Source: Anaerolineaceae bacterium (lineage in GTDB: Bacteria; Chloroflexota; Anaerolineae; Anaerolineales; Anaerolineaceae). Taken from it: 64,000 nucleotides of DNA. Every line of letters starts with the position of its first letter. Within the stretch, counting starts at the first letter, position 1. The position numbers were made by a program, and so were the translations under genes. Under the pieces are notes generated by a model that made no database searches, was not told the origin of the DNA, and saw only the letters and a program-made list of their open reading frames with translations. This document shows positions 35,058 through 43,181 of this stretch, piece after piece. The stretch is taken from contig PABH01000028.1 of the NCBI GenBank assembly GCA_002702705.1, positions 232,140-296,139 of the forward strand, read 5' to 3'.

Positions 35058-35210
35058 TTGGCATACCAACTTTATTTTATAGCAGTTTGGCATTGTGTAT
35101 GCTAAAAAGCATGTAAAAATACTTTTTTAGAATTTTCAAATCATTTAGTTAATAACACCCTTCAGGATTGATATAAGAAAAACAAACAATGATTTACAAG
35201 CACTGTATTT

Positions 35211-35253
35211 AAAATAAAACAAGGAGAGTATTTCACCCTCCTTGTTTTATTTT
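35211..35253. terminator. Bidirectional terminator
   Basis: AAAATAAAACAAGGAG (35211-35226) and CTCCTTGTTTTATTTT (35238-35253) give a perfect 16-bp stem with an 11-nt loop and T-runs on both sides. It lies just after the GNAT gene stop. Confidence 0.9.
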
Positions 35254-35263
35254 TAAGAATTGG

Positions 35264-35989
35264 TTATACCAAAAGTTCTTCGGGGACTCTGAAGGTTTCG
35301 TTTGCTTTTCGAACTTCGTCTGTTACTTCAAAGTTGAGATCATTGCCAACCATTTGGCGGACATAATCTTTTACTGTGGAATCCCAGTATTTTTTGGTGA
35401 CGTAATAAACACGGGCACCACCTAATTCATGTTGTACATCTGGCCATGGGTAGCTTGGTTGAGCCATGCCCAAACCCCAGCGATACCAACCATTGTAACT
35501 TTCATAGGTTGCCCACCATTCTTTGCTGCCAATGATTTCAAAACCATAGTAAGCTTTGGCATAATACATGGCTGCGCCAATGCGGCCACCGCGAGCTAAG
35601 GCCATGGTATGTAAACTGATGTTAATGTCTTCGCTCATCAAACGACCATTTGCGAAACCAACCCATTCACCGTCAATTAAACCAACCAGTGTATAGGGGT
35701 CCTTCAATCGTTTGCGTTTCCATCCCAAGATTTCTGAATAAACACGGGCACCGACGATATCATAAAAGTCATGTTCGACTTTCATTAATCGTTCCATGTA
35801 CTCTAACATGGCTGGTACTTCTTCCATTTTTGCTTCGCGGATATAGAGGGTACGACCGTCTTTTAAGGTCAGCATGGCTTCTGGGAACGGGGGAATTTTA
35901 ATTGCGGTACCTTGAAGCATTGCTTCAACTTCACGAACATCAATGTTTAATGTTTCACGAGTTGCTTTAGTTGGGAGTTCATATTTCAC
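35264..35989 (-). CDS. GNAT-like N-acetyltransferase
   Basis: A 241-residue protein. TLYIREAKMEEVPAMLEYME is a typical GNAT first strand and helix, YTLVGLIDGEWVGFANGRL the following strand pair, and ARGGRIGAAMYYAKAYYG looks like motif A (R/Q-x-x-G-x-G/A), so an acetyl-CoA site is likely. The Trp/Tyr-rich segment around YNGWYRWGLGM is unusual for the family. The start is GTG with AAGGAG 8 nt upstream. It lies 45 nt after the cyclase-family gene on the same strand, so the two are probably co-transcribed and may share a substrate. Confidence 0.65.
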   Translation of the reverse strand: MKYELPTKATRETLNIDVREVEAMLQGTAIKIPPFPEAMLTLKDGRTLYIREAKMEEVPAMLEYMERLMKVEHDFYDIVGARVYSEILGWKRKRLKDPYTLVGLIDGEWVGFANGRLMSEDINISLHTMALARGGRIGAAMYYAKAYYGFEIIGSKEWWATYESYNGWYRWGLGMAQPSYPWPDVQHELGGARVYYVTKKYWDSTVKDYVRQMVGNDLNFEVTDEVRKANETFRVPEELLV

Positions 35990-36034
35990 GGGTAATTCTC
36001 CTTTTAATAATATGGATAATAATTGGTTTTAAAA

Positions 36035-36916
36035 TTAGCTGAGGTTTTCTTTGCTAATCTTATTCAAACTTTCGACATGGCTTGGGTTGAAAACATCACC
36101 ATGTTTGGTTTTTGGCATTTCAGCCTTTTTTGCCATCAACTGGTCGTATTCTGCATCATCAACCATTGCTACACAACGGCCAATTGAAGCTTCGCCATCA
36201 ACAAAGCGCCAGGGGAAGAACCCAACCTGTACGCGCCGATTCAACAGCAGGTCAATATCTCCACCTAAACATTCCGCGTGGATGATTCCTTCTGGGAACA
36301 TTTCAAGGTGCATTAATTGATATTTGTCATCACTGTAGAATTGTTCAATGCTCATGCCGAACTTCTTCTGGAAGACATATTCCGCCTGTTTGGTCTGGCG
36401 AGGCATCCAGTTACGAATGATGGTGTTCATTGGGTGGTCAGCACTACCGCAATCTACACCGATCCAGCGTAATTTTTTGGCTTTTGCCCATTCTGAAAAT
36501 TCGCGATCCGGACCGGGGTGTTTAACCATGTATCGTACTTCATCAGCGGTGGGTTGGTCCCAGCCAAAATGATGGTATCCGGTGTGGATGATTAAAATAT
36601 CGCCTTCTTTTACTTCAACGCGATCTTCAATCATTTTGCTGGTGTAGACGTCGTAATCTGCGACGATATCACTCAGGTCAACGATAGCGGCATCATGAAC
36701 TAAAAAGTCCATATCAAGTTCTGCGATATCCTTGCCGGGGGTATGAAAATGGATTTCACCATCGATATGTGTACCAATGTGATTGGAATGAGTTAATAAC
36801 TGTCCATTTGCGCCATTAGGAGCCAGGCGTTTAAAATACTTCACCTGTAATGGTTCATAGGTGGGCCAGGGAGGAGTACCGATACCGAGGGGAATTGTCA
36901 GGTCAATAAATTTCAT
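36035..36916 (-). CDS. Cyclase / kynurenine formamidase-like metal hydrolase
   Basis: A 293-residue member of the PF04199 cyclase family. The metal signature HxGTHxD...H is complete: His-46, His-50, Asp-52 and His-56 in HIGTHIDGEIH. IDLTIPLGIGTPPWP at the N-terminus is also typical. Family members hydrolyse amide bonds of N-formylkynurenine, isatin or related compounds using Mn2+ or Zn2+. It is about 70 residues longer than KynB, as in isatin hydrolase/cyclase relatives. AAGGAG is 6 nt before the ATG. No other tryptophan-catabolism gene is adjacent, so the substrate is open. Confidence 0.85.
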   Translation of the reverse strand: MKFIDLTIPLGIGTPPWPTYEPLQVKYFKRLAPNGANGQLLTHSNHIGTHIDGEIHFHTPGKDIAELDMDFLVHDAAIVDLSDIVADYDVYTSKMIEDRVEVKEGDILIIHTGYHHFGWDQPTADEVRYMVKHPGPDREFSEWAKAKKLRWIGVDCGSADHPMNTIIRNWMPRQTKQAEYVFQKKFGMSIEQFYSDDKYQLMHLEMFPEGIIHAECLGGDIDLLLNRRVQVGFFPWRFVDGEASIGRCVAMVDDAEYDQLMAKKAEMPKTKHGDVFNPSHVESLNKISKENLS

Positions 36917-37304
36917 GTTTCACTCCTTAATTAAATTATTTTGATTTTCTGAAATTGTTTCTATTTTTTACAAAAACAAACGATACGGAATAGTACACCC
37001 GTACCGCTATTTACGGTATTGTTTGAGCCAATGTTTTGATGGGATTCAATACGATCATATTTAACAATAAATGTTTTCTTTATTTGATTTTTCGGAACAT
37101 AACAATAATATTGATCATATCACGAGAAGAACGATTTACCAAATAATTAATAAAGGTTTTTCATTAAAAAATGGGGTAAAAAATTCTCTCAAAATATGGA
37201 TCAGATAGGGTTGACAGATATTGTCTGACAACCTTATTATGCACTTTTTTAAACGATTGTCAAGCCGTATTTTTGGAAAAAAATTTGTTTTATAATTAGA
37301 ACCT
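36917..37304. other. Divergent regulatory region
   Basis: No gene. It separates the minus-strand cyclase/GNAT unit from the plus-strand DUF2877 unit. Near the cyclase side is a dyad TACCG-7 nt-CGGTA (37002-37018). Near the DUF2877 side is a strong promoter with an internal palindrome (separate entry). The rest is AT-rich without clear structure. Confidence 0.5.
37211..37240 (+). promoter_or_regulatory. Promoter with embedded operator for the DUF2877 unit
   Basis: TTGACA (37211-37216), an 18-nt spacer and TATTAT (37235-37240) give a good sigma-70 promoter. The perfect palindrome TTGTC-T-GACAA (37221-37231) fills the spacer, and a further TTGTCAA follows near 37257. A bound repressor here would block polymerase; the size and sequence resemble GntR/FadR-type sites. 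Confidence 0.65.
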
Positions 37305-38225
37305 ATGAATACTGAACTCTTCGTCAAAAAAAATCGAATAGGCTCGATTGCCTATCAATGGCTTTCAAAAAACCAACAGGCGGAGGTATTTGGAACAACT
37401 TCGGGTGGCATTTTTATCCACCTTTTGACAGGGTATCAAACCATTTATTTAACAAACTACCCGGATTTTGGTCCAATTAATATTAATTTGGTAAATCCTA
37501 TCCCAAAACAATGGGAGAAAGGAAAAAAACTCGAAATCCGGTTTGATGAAGGTATGTTGTTCTTTCAAAATGGATTAAACGAACTCTCTTTTTCCGAGTT
37601 TAAAATTTGGCAGAATCAACCTTCATTGCCGCTCACCATCACTGCCGAGGAATTTTTGATTCGGGTAAAAAAAACCAGTCAACAATTATTTTTAATCAAA
37701 GGGGATCATGGTTTTACCAGCTTATTGCCCAAGGTCTATTCAGATGGTGCTTCCGAAGTGGAATCTTCTTTAACACAGGTTTGGCAACAAATACAGGGAC
37801 TTAAGAAGAGCCTCTTCCAAAAAGATATCCATTCATTCTTATCCAATGCAAAAAACCTGATCAGTTATGGGAGAGGGTTAACTCCTTCCGGGGATGATTT
37901 TTTATGCGGTTTGATTTATTGTTTACGACGTAAGGATCGTTTTTTACAATACCAGCAATTTCTTGATTTAATTCAACCTGAAATTATCCGGATGGCATCA
38001 GAACAAACCACGTCTATCAGTACCAGCCTTTTATATGGTTGTTTTTTAGGTGAGGCGCACAGCCGGATTGAGAATATGACGGATGCATTAACGAACAGTG
38101 AAAGTGCTTTTACTAATCAAGCTTTACGGATGGCGGGATGGGGCAGCTCGTCTGGTGCGGATACCACGCTTGGCATTGTCATTGCTTGCCAGGTTTTACT
38201 TAATTTATCTGAAGGGACCAAATGA
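37305..38225 (+). CDS. DUF2877 protein (AllH-like)
   Basis: A 306-residue protein with the DUF2877 hallmarks: SYGRGLTPSGDDFLCGLI (about 187-204) and a C-terminal GWGSSSGADTTLGIVIA (about 281-297). DUF2877 includes AllH, a subunit associated with oxamate carbamoyltransferase in allantoin degradation together with FdrA- and AllG-like proteins. Those partners are absent here, so the link to purine catabolism is only by family. It has its own promoter and overlaps the next gene by ATGA. It faces a cyclase-family hydrolase gene, also an amide/nitrogen-metabolism type, across a shared regulatory region. Confidence 0.8.
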   Translation: MNTELFVKKNRIGSIAYQWLSKNQQAEVFGTTSGGIFIHLLTGYQTIYLTNYPDFGPININLVNPIPKQWEKGKKLEIRFDEGMLFFQNGLNELSFSEFKIWQNQPSLPLTITAEEFLIRVKKTSQQLFLIKGDHGFTSLLPKVYSDGASEVESSLTQVWQQIQGLKKSLFQKDIHSFLSNAKNLISYGRGLTPSGDDFLCGLIYCLRRKDRFLQYQQFLDLIQPEIIRMASEQTTSISTSLLYGCFLGEAHSRIENMTDALTNSESAFTNQALRMAGWGSSSGADTTLGIVIACQVLLNLSEGTK

Positions 38226-38677
38226 CAGAAACAATCTGCCAATTATGTAATCAAAACCACCAAGTTTATTCCGTTGAATCCATATATTTTGCAATTATTG
38301 ATCAGGATGAAGCCGTTTTAAATGAAGTGGGAATCACAAAATCAAAAAAAAGATTAAATGAATTTTCTCCTCCACCGCCACCAAAAAAAACATTTTGGGC
38401 TCGTTTTTCCCCTGATAGTTTGATGCTGTTGGTGGTTGTTGTGTTTTTATTAATTCCCTTGTTATTAAACCAGAATTTAAACTTAAACCAAACAATCGGT
38501 TTGATATTGGTGTTTTTAATGTATCTTCTTTTTCGAAACAAACTTCTTTCCTGGTACCAAGGACAGCAAAAATTAAATCAGGAACACCAGATTTTTTATC
38601 AACAGGATATTAAGAAATGGCAGAGGAATTTGTACTGCCCAGTGAAGGATGAGGTTTTTACCGCCACAAAGGATTAA
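38222..38677 (+). CDS. Small membrane protein with Cys pair
   Basis: A 151-residue protein. The N-terminus holds CQLC (Cys-6/Cys-9) like half of a zinc ribbon, with a single further Cys near the C-terminus (NLYCPVKDE). A Pro run (FSPPPPPKK) precedes two membrane helices (MLLVVVVFLLIPLLL and QTIGLILVFLMYLLF). No family recognised. It overlaps the DUF2877 stop by 4 nt and so is translationally coupled to it. Confidence 0.65.
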   Translation: MTETICQLCNQNHQVYSVESIYFAIIDQDEAVLNEVGITKSKKRLNEFSPPPPPKKTFWARFSPDSLMLLVVVVFLLIPLLLNQNLNLNQTIGLILVFLMYLLFRNKLLSWYQGQQKLNQEHQIFYQQDIKKWQRNLYCPVKDEVFTATKD

Positions 38678-38755
38678 TTTCTCCTCGCTGTGGAAGGATT
38701 CAAAAAAATATAAATAAATTTTAAATTGGATGGTTAACGTTTTATCTATATGAGA

Positions 38756-39493
38756 TTAAAACGTAGTGATTTCCAAAGCGTTTATCTGATGTTGAAGTAA
38801 TTCTTTAATTCCTGCTTCTGCCAGATCAAGCATCTGGTTCATTTGTAGTCTGGTAAAAGCAGAACCTTCGGCCGTTCCTTGTAACTCGATAAACTCACCT
38901 CGGGCATTCATGACAATATTCATATCAACATCAGCCCTGGAATCCTCTTGATAACAGAGATCCAAATAAGGTGTTCCCTCATACAAACCAACGCTTACAG
39001 CTGCCACCGCTGTTCGGATTACTTGTGGTGAAAGGGTGCCGTTGGTGATTAATTTCTTTAAAGCCATGGCGACAGCTACATAACCCCCTGTTATGGACGC
39101 CGTTCTGGTTCCGCCATCAGCCTGCAAGACGTCACAATCCAAGATAATCGTACGTTCTCCTAATGCATTTAAATCAAAAGCAGCTCGTAAAGAGCGTCCA
39201 ATCAGGCGTTTTATTTCTTGGCTGCGTGAACTTGGACCGTTGGTTTCCCGTTTTGATCGCGTGTGGGTGGCGCGTGGCAGCATTGCGTACTCTGCAGTGA
39301 TCCAACCTTTCCCTTTTCCCTTCATCCAATCCGGAACGGTTTCTTCAATGGTCGCGTTACATAAAACATGGGTATTTCCCATCTTTATCAACACGGAGCC
39401 TTCCGGATATAAAATATAATTTGGGGTAAATGAAACAGGGCGCAGTTCTGCGGCTGAACGTTCAACAGAGCGAAATGGATTGTTATTTTTCAT
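38756..39493 (-). CDS. rph: Ribonuclease PH
   Basis: A 245-residue RNase PH, full length for the family. RPVSFTPNYILYPEGSVLI opens the fold; GWITAEYAMLPRATHTR, SRSQEIKRLIGRSLRAA (phosphate-binding Arg residues) and LDCDVLQADGGTRTASITG are diagnostic; EDSRADVDMNIVM carries the catalytic acids. The enzyme removes 3' nucleotides from tRNA precursors by phosphorolysis. Start at ATG 39493; the in-frame TTG at 39499 is less likely. It stands alone. Confidence 0.97.
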   Translation of the reverse strand: MKNNNPFRSVERSAAELRPVSFTPNYILYPEGSVLIKMGNTHVLCNATIEETVPDWMKGKGKGWITAEYAMLPRATHTRSKRETNGPSSRSQEIKRLIGRSLRAAFDLNALGERTIILDCDVLQADGGTRTASITGGYVAVAMALKKLITNGTLSPQVIRTAVAAVSVGLYEGTPYLDLCYQEDSRADVDMNIVMNARGEFIELQGTAEGSAFTRLQMNQMLDLAEAGIKELLQHQINALEITTF

Positions 39494-39550
39494 GACCAAA
39501 TTGTACCAAATATTCTTTTCAGTGATCGCTTTATCATATTTAAAGAAAGA

Positions 39551-39630
39551 ACCTCGAGATTTCTTAATTTTGACAGTTATTTTACACAGCTGTCTTTTAC
39601 CATTTTTTAAATATCTGGAAATCTCGAGGT
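39551..39630. repeat. 80-bp element bounded by 13-bp inverted repeats
   Basis: ACCTCGAGATTTC (39551-39563) and GAAATCTCGAGGT (39618-39630) are perfect inverted repeats separated by 54 nt. The spacer holds a second, smaller hairpin (TGACAG with CTGTC). It lies between the RNase PH start and the MFS gene stop and may be the MFS terminator or a small palindromic repeat element. Confidence 0.6.
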
Positions 39631-39637
39631 CGATTAT

Positions 39638-40984
39638 TTAGCTGATTTCGATTGCGCGTTCTTGCATTTGTGATCGAAGTTTTTCTGAATCCTTGGGATA
39701 GGTGAAGTAAAACAGTGAAAACAGTAACAAACAAATGATCCAGGGAACGGGGACGGTCCATACCAACGCTTCTGTAAATCCAATTCGGTCGGCGAGCCAA
39801 CCAGCAAAATATGCTACCAATGCAGCAAATCCACTTTCAATAAAAGTTGTCATTGCAAATGCCGTACCGCGTAATTCTGGTGGTACAACGCCCTGCATCA
39901 TTGGTTCTTTTGCCCCTTTACCAGGCCAACTTATTAACAGTGCTGTAACCAGACATAACACAACCAGTAAACCAAAAGGCCAGTTGTCAGTCTGCGTAAA
40001 GAGAATATAGGTAAGGGGAATTCCACTGAAGATAGAGATTTGGCCAATAATCGTTCTGCCATATTTGGGGCTTTTTGATTCAGCCCAGTCACCCAAAAAA
40101 CCACCGATGATATTTGAAATTACAGTTCCCACAACGATTCCGGCAAATGCAACGGAGGCAGAAGATTCCGTTAATCCACGCACATTTACCAACCAGGTAA
40201 TAAACATTAAACCCATTACCACCCAGGGCATCGAACCTGCCAAACCCTGACCAATGGCAACCCAAATGGTTGGAATGGACAAAACTTTGCGAATATCCGA
40301 AAATTTAGCTTTATATTTTGCGGCTTCTTCCTCGGTAATTTTTCCTTCCAGTTCAGGTTCCGATTCGCCTCGTACGGGTTCATCAACAAAAAACCAAATC
40401 ACAAGACCGGAGATAAAACTAAAAAGTCCTAAAATGATGAATCCCCATCGCCACAGGGTGGGAGTGGCAAGGAGACTTAAACCAAGTGTGCCGACGATGA
40501 TGCCAGATACACCAATCGCTTCCATGATTCCCAAAGCACGCCCACGTTGTTTGGGGGGAAATGAATCTGCCATAATGGAGAAAGTGGCAGGCATCAAACA
40601 CCCTAAGCCAATTCCTGAAATTGCACGGATCGCGAGCAGTTGACCAAAATTCTGGGTAAGGCCGCAAACAGCTGTCCACAGTCCCCAAACCCCGGTGCCG
40701 ATTAAAATCACCGTTTTTCGTGAATATCGATCGGCTGCAAAACCCCAAAATGGTGCGCTTAAGGCTTGCAGCAAACTGCGAATCGTGCCAATTAAACCCA
40801 GACTAGTATAACTAAGCCCCCAAAGTGATTGTAAAGTAGGGAATAAAACCGAAATGGTTTGTCCCTCACCCTGATCAATAAAATAACCAAATGATAATGC
40901 CAACAGGGTGCGCCATCGGGCACGTTTTCCAACAGGTTCAACCGCAGGTTGATCCGTTAAGGCTGATACATATTCACTTTGCAT
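39638..40984 (-). CDS. Major facilitator superfamily transporter
   Basis: About 448 residues and 12 membrane helices. The loop 2-3 MFS motif appears as GFAADRYSRKTVILIG, and RAISGIGLGCLMPATFSIMADSFPPKQRGRALGIM is the typical helix 4-5 region. A 55-residue central loop (FVDEPVRGESEPELEGK) is charged. The pattern is like sugar-acid/organic-anion symporters of the ACS type, but the substrate cannot be read. Start at ATG 40984 with GGGAGA upstream. It stands alone. Confidence 0.9.
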   Translation of the reverse strand: MQSEYVSALTDQPAVEPVGKRARWRTLLALSFGYFIDQGEGQTISVLFPTLQSLWGLSYTSLGLIGTIRSLLQALSAPFWGFAADRYSRKTVILIGTGVWGLWTAVCGLTQNFGQLLAIRAISGIGLGCLMPATFSIMADSFPPKQRGRALGIMEAIGVSGIIVGTLGLSLLATPTLWRWGFIILGLFSFISGLVIWFFVDEPVRGESEPELEGKITEEEAAKYKAKFSDIRKVLSIPTIWVAIGQGLAGSMPWVVMGLMFITWLVNVRGLTESSASVAFAGIVVGTVISNIIGGFLGDWAESKSPKYGRTIIGQISIFSGIPLTYILFTQTDNWPFGLLVVLCLVTALLISWPGKGAKEPMMQGVVPPELRGTAFAMTTFIESGFAALVAYFAGWLADRIGFTEALVWTVPVPWIICLLLFSLFYFTYPKDSEKLRSQMQERAIEIS

Positions 40985-41129
40985 GATTCTCTCCCGGAAA
41001 AACACGAAATTATGGACAATGGGTAAATTTTAGATAGGTTTCTGTACAAAGTCAAGTTGATCATCAATTGAAAAATTAAGGTGAAATCCGGTACTAATAA
41101 AATTAATCAATTTCGTTTAGAATTAATTT

Positions 41130-43181
41130 ATGTTTCGCTTTACTAGATTTCCTTACCCAAGTTTTCGTAGAATTCGGCATATTCTCGTTGTTTGGGTCAT
41201 AGAAACAATAGCCTTGTTATTATTAGAAAAATGGCTGCCAGGTTTAACCCTAACTTCCGGTGAGGCTGCCATTTTGGGGGTGGCTGCCATCGGCTTGTTA
41301 AATGCAGTTTTACGCCCAATCCTGCTTTATTTAACGATCACGATCACAGTATTAACCTTTGGTTTGTTGTCATTTTTATTAAATGTAGTGATTGTGATTT
41401 TGGCAGCAGAAATTGTTCCCGGTTTTTCAATAGCGAATAATGGCACTGCGATCCTGGTGGTGCTGGGAATAACGTTGATTAACACGCTGGTTACCAACCT
41501 TTTATCACTGGATGAAAATGATTCTTATTACCGTTCAGTCATTTTGCGGATGCAAAAAGGGATTGCCCCTCCGAAAAATAAAACAGCACATGGATTGATT
41601 ATTTTACAAATTGATGGCCTTGCCAAGGAAATCCTTGATTTTGCAATTGAATCCGAATATATGCCTACCTTAAAAAAGTGGCAATCATCCCAAAAGTATA
41701 AAATTCAAGGTTGGGATTGCGGTCTGCCATCCCAAACGTCCGCCAGTCAGTCTACGATCATTTATGGAAAAAATGAGGACATTCCGGCTTTTCGCTGGTA
41801 TGAAAAAGAAAATCAAAAATTAATTGTATCTAATCACTTGAATGACACTGCTTTATTAGAAAAACGATTTATTAAAAGTGAAAGCCTATTAAGTGATAAT
41901 TCCTCCAGCGTGGGTAATATGTTTTCTGGCGGTGCGATAAAATCAGCAATTACAATGAGCCAGATCTATTCTATGAGATCGATACCTACTCGTACCGGGT
42001 ATCTATACAATTATTTCTTAAACCCATATAACTTTACTCGCACCTTGTTTTTAATGATTATCGAATTTTTTCGGGAAATATTTCAATCGTTAAAACAGTT
42101 TTTTCAAAAAAGGCCAAAAATACGAAGAGGGTTATTATTTGCCATTGAACGTACCATTTCCGCAATTTTGTTGAGGGATATCAGTACACATCTGGTAATT
42201 GAGGATATGTTTCATGGGTACAAAACCATTTACTGCACTTATGTGGGCTATGATGTGGTAGCTCATCATGCTGGAATCAAAAGCCCTTCTGCTTTAGGGG
42301 TGCTCCGTGGTATAGATAAACAAATTAACCGGATTCATAAAGCTAACCGGCTAACAAAGCGAGATTATCACATCGTTTTATTGTCTGACCATGGTCAAAC
42401 CCAAGGATTATCTTACAGACAGAGATATAAAACAACGCTCGAACAAACCATTCATAATATGCTTTCCAATCAATATCGGGTGGTCGATGCGGGTGATTCA
42501 AAAGAGATAAAAGGTTATGTCAACTCCATTTTAATTGAAGCCCTTAAACCGTATGAACGCATGAATCATGCAGCTAAAAAACTTTATCAACAAATTAAAC
42601 AAAAAACCAACGAGTATCATTATTTTGATTTTCCCACAGAGCCATTACCGCAGCAAAAAGATGATATTGTGGTTTGTACATCCGGAAATTTAGCTCTCAT
42701 TTATTTTAACTTTTCCACCCACACTTTAACATTGGAAGAAATTGTTTTAAAATTTCCCCATATTGTCCAATCGCTCATTCAACATCCTGGAATTGGATTT
42801 GTGATGGCAAATACGCAATATTTAGGGCCAATTGTATTTGGGAAAGATGGTATCCGATATCTTGAATCGAATCAGATTGATGGACAAGATCCTTTATTAA
42901 ACTATGGAAAAAATGCTTCTTACCATTTAAAAAAATTAATTAAACAGCCTCATTGTGGCGATTTGGTAATTAATAGTAAATATGATCCGTCTAGCCAAGA
43001 AGCTCCTGCTTTTGAGGATTTGCTCGGACATCATGGTGGTTTAGGTGGTTTTCAAACCCACGCTTTTCTGGCATATCCAGCCATTTTTACTACGCCAAAT
43101 GAGATTGTTGACGCTGAAAATTTGCACCATGTTTTAAAGGATTGGCAAACACGGCTTAATCAACTCATGAAAGATTTATGA
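41130..43181 (+). CDS. Fusion: holin-like 4TM domain + alkaline phosphatase superfamily phosphodiesterase
   Basis: A 683-residue protein. Residues about 15-125 hold four membrane helices of the PF04020 'phage holin family IV' type (LPGLTLTSGEAAILGVAAIG, LRPILLYLTITITVLTFG). Residues about 150-683 are an alkaline-phosphatase-superfamily enzyme: metal ligand Asp-162 in LQIDGLAKE, nucleophile Thr-203 in LPSQTSASQ, and further ligands in YDVVAHHAG, LLSDHGQ and LGHHGG. The catalytic domain resembles type I nucleotide pyrophosphatase/phosphodiesterases and is tethered to the membrane by the N-terminal domain. A role in membrane phospholipid or phosphoglycolipid turnover is inferred. It overlaps the convergent pirin-like gene by 6 nt. 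Confidence 0.85.
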   Translation: MFRFTRFPYPSFRRIRHILVVWVIETIALLLLEKWLPGLTLTSGEAAILGVAAIGLLNAVLRPILLYLTITITVLTFGLLSFLLNVVIVILAAEIVPGFSIANNGTAILVVLGITLINTLVTNLLSLDENDSYYRSVILRMQKGIAPPKNKTAHGLIILQIDGLAKEILDFAIESEYMPTLKKWQSSQKYKIQGWDCGLPSQTSASQSTIIYGKNEDIPAFRWYEKENQKLIVSNHLNDTALLEKRFIKSESLLSDNSSSVGNMFSGGAIKSAITMSQIYSMRSIPTRTGYLYNYFLNPYNFTRTLFLMIIEFFREIFQSLKQFFQKRPKIRRGLLFAIERTISAILLRDISTHLVIEDMFHGYKTIYCTYVGYDVVAHHAGIKSPSALGVLRGIDKQINRIHKANRLTKRDYHIVLLSDHGQTQGLSYRQRYKTTLEQTIHNMLSNQYRVVDAGDSKEIKGYVNSILIEALKPYERMNHAAKKLYQQIKQKTNEYHYFDFPTEPLPQQKDDIVVCTSGNLALIYFNFSTHTLTLEEIVLKFPHIVQSLIQHPGIGFVMANTQYLGPIVFGKDGIRYLESNQIDGQDPLLNYGKNASYHLKKLIKQPHCGDLVINSKYDPSSQEAPAFEDLLGHHGGLGGFQTHAFLAYPAIFTTPNEIVDAENLHHVLKDWQTRLNQLMKDL

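Noticed and set aside
41130..41520. Phage holin homology as a sign of a prophage
   Set aside because: No other phage gene is near. PF04020 domains are common in ordinary bacterial membrane proteins and this one is fused to an enzyme.
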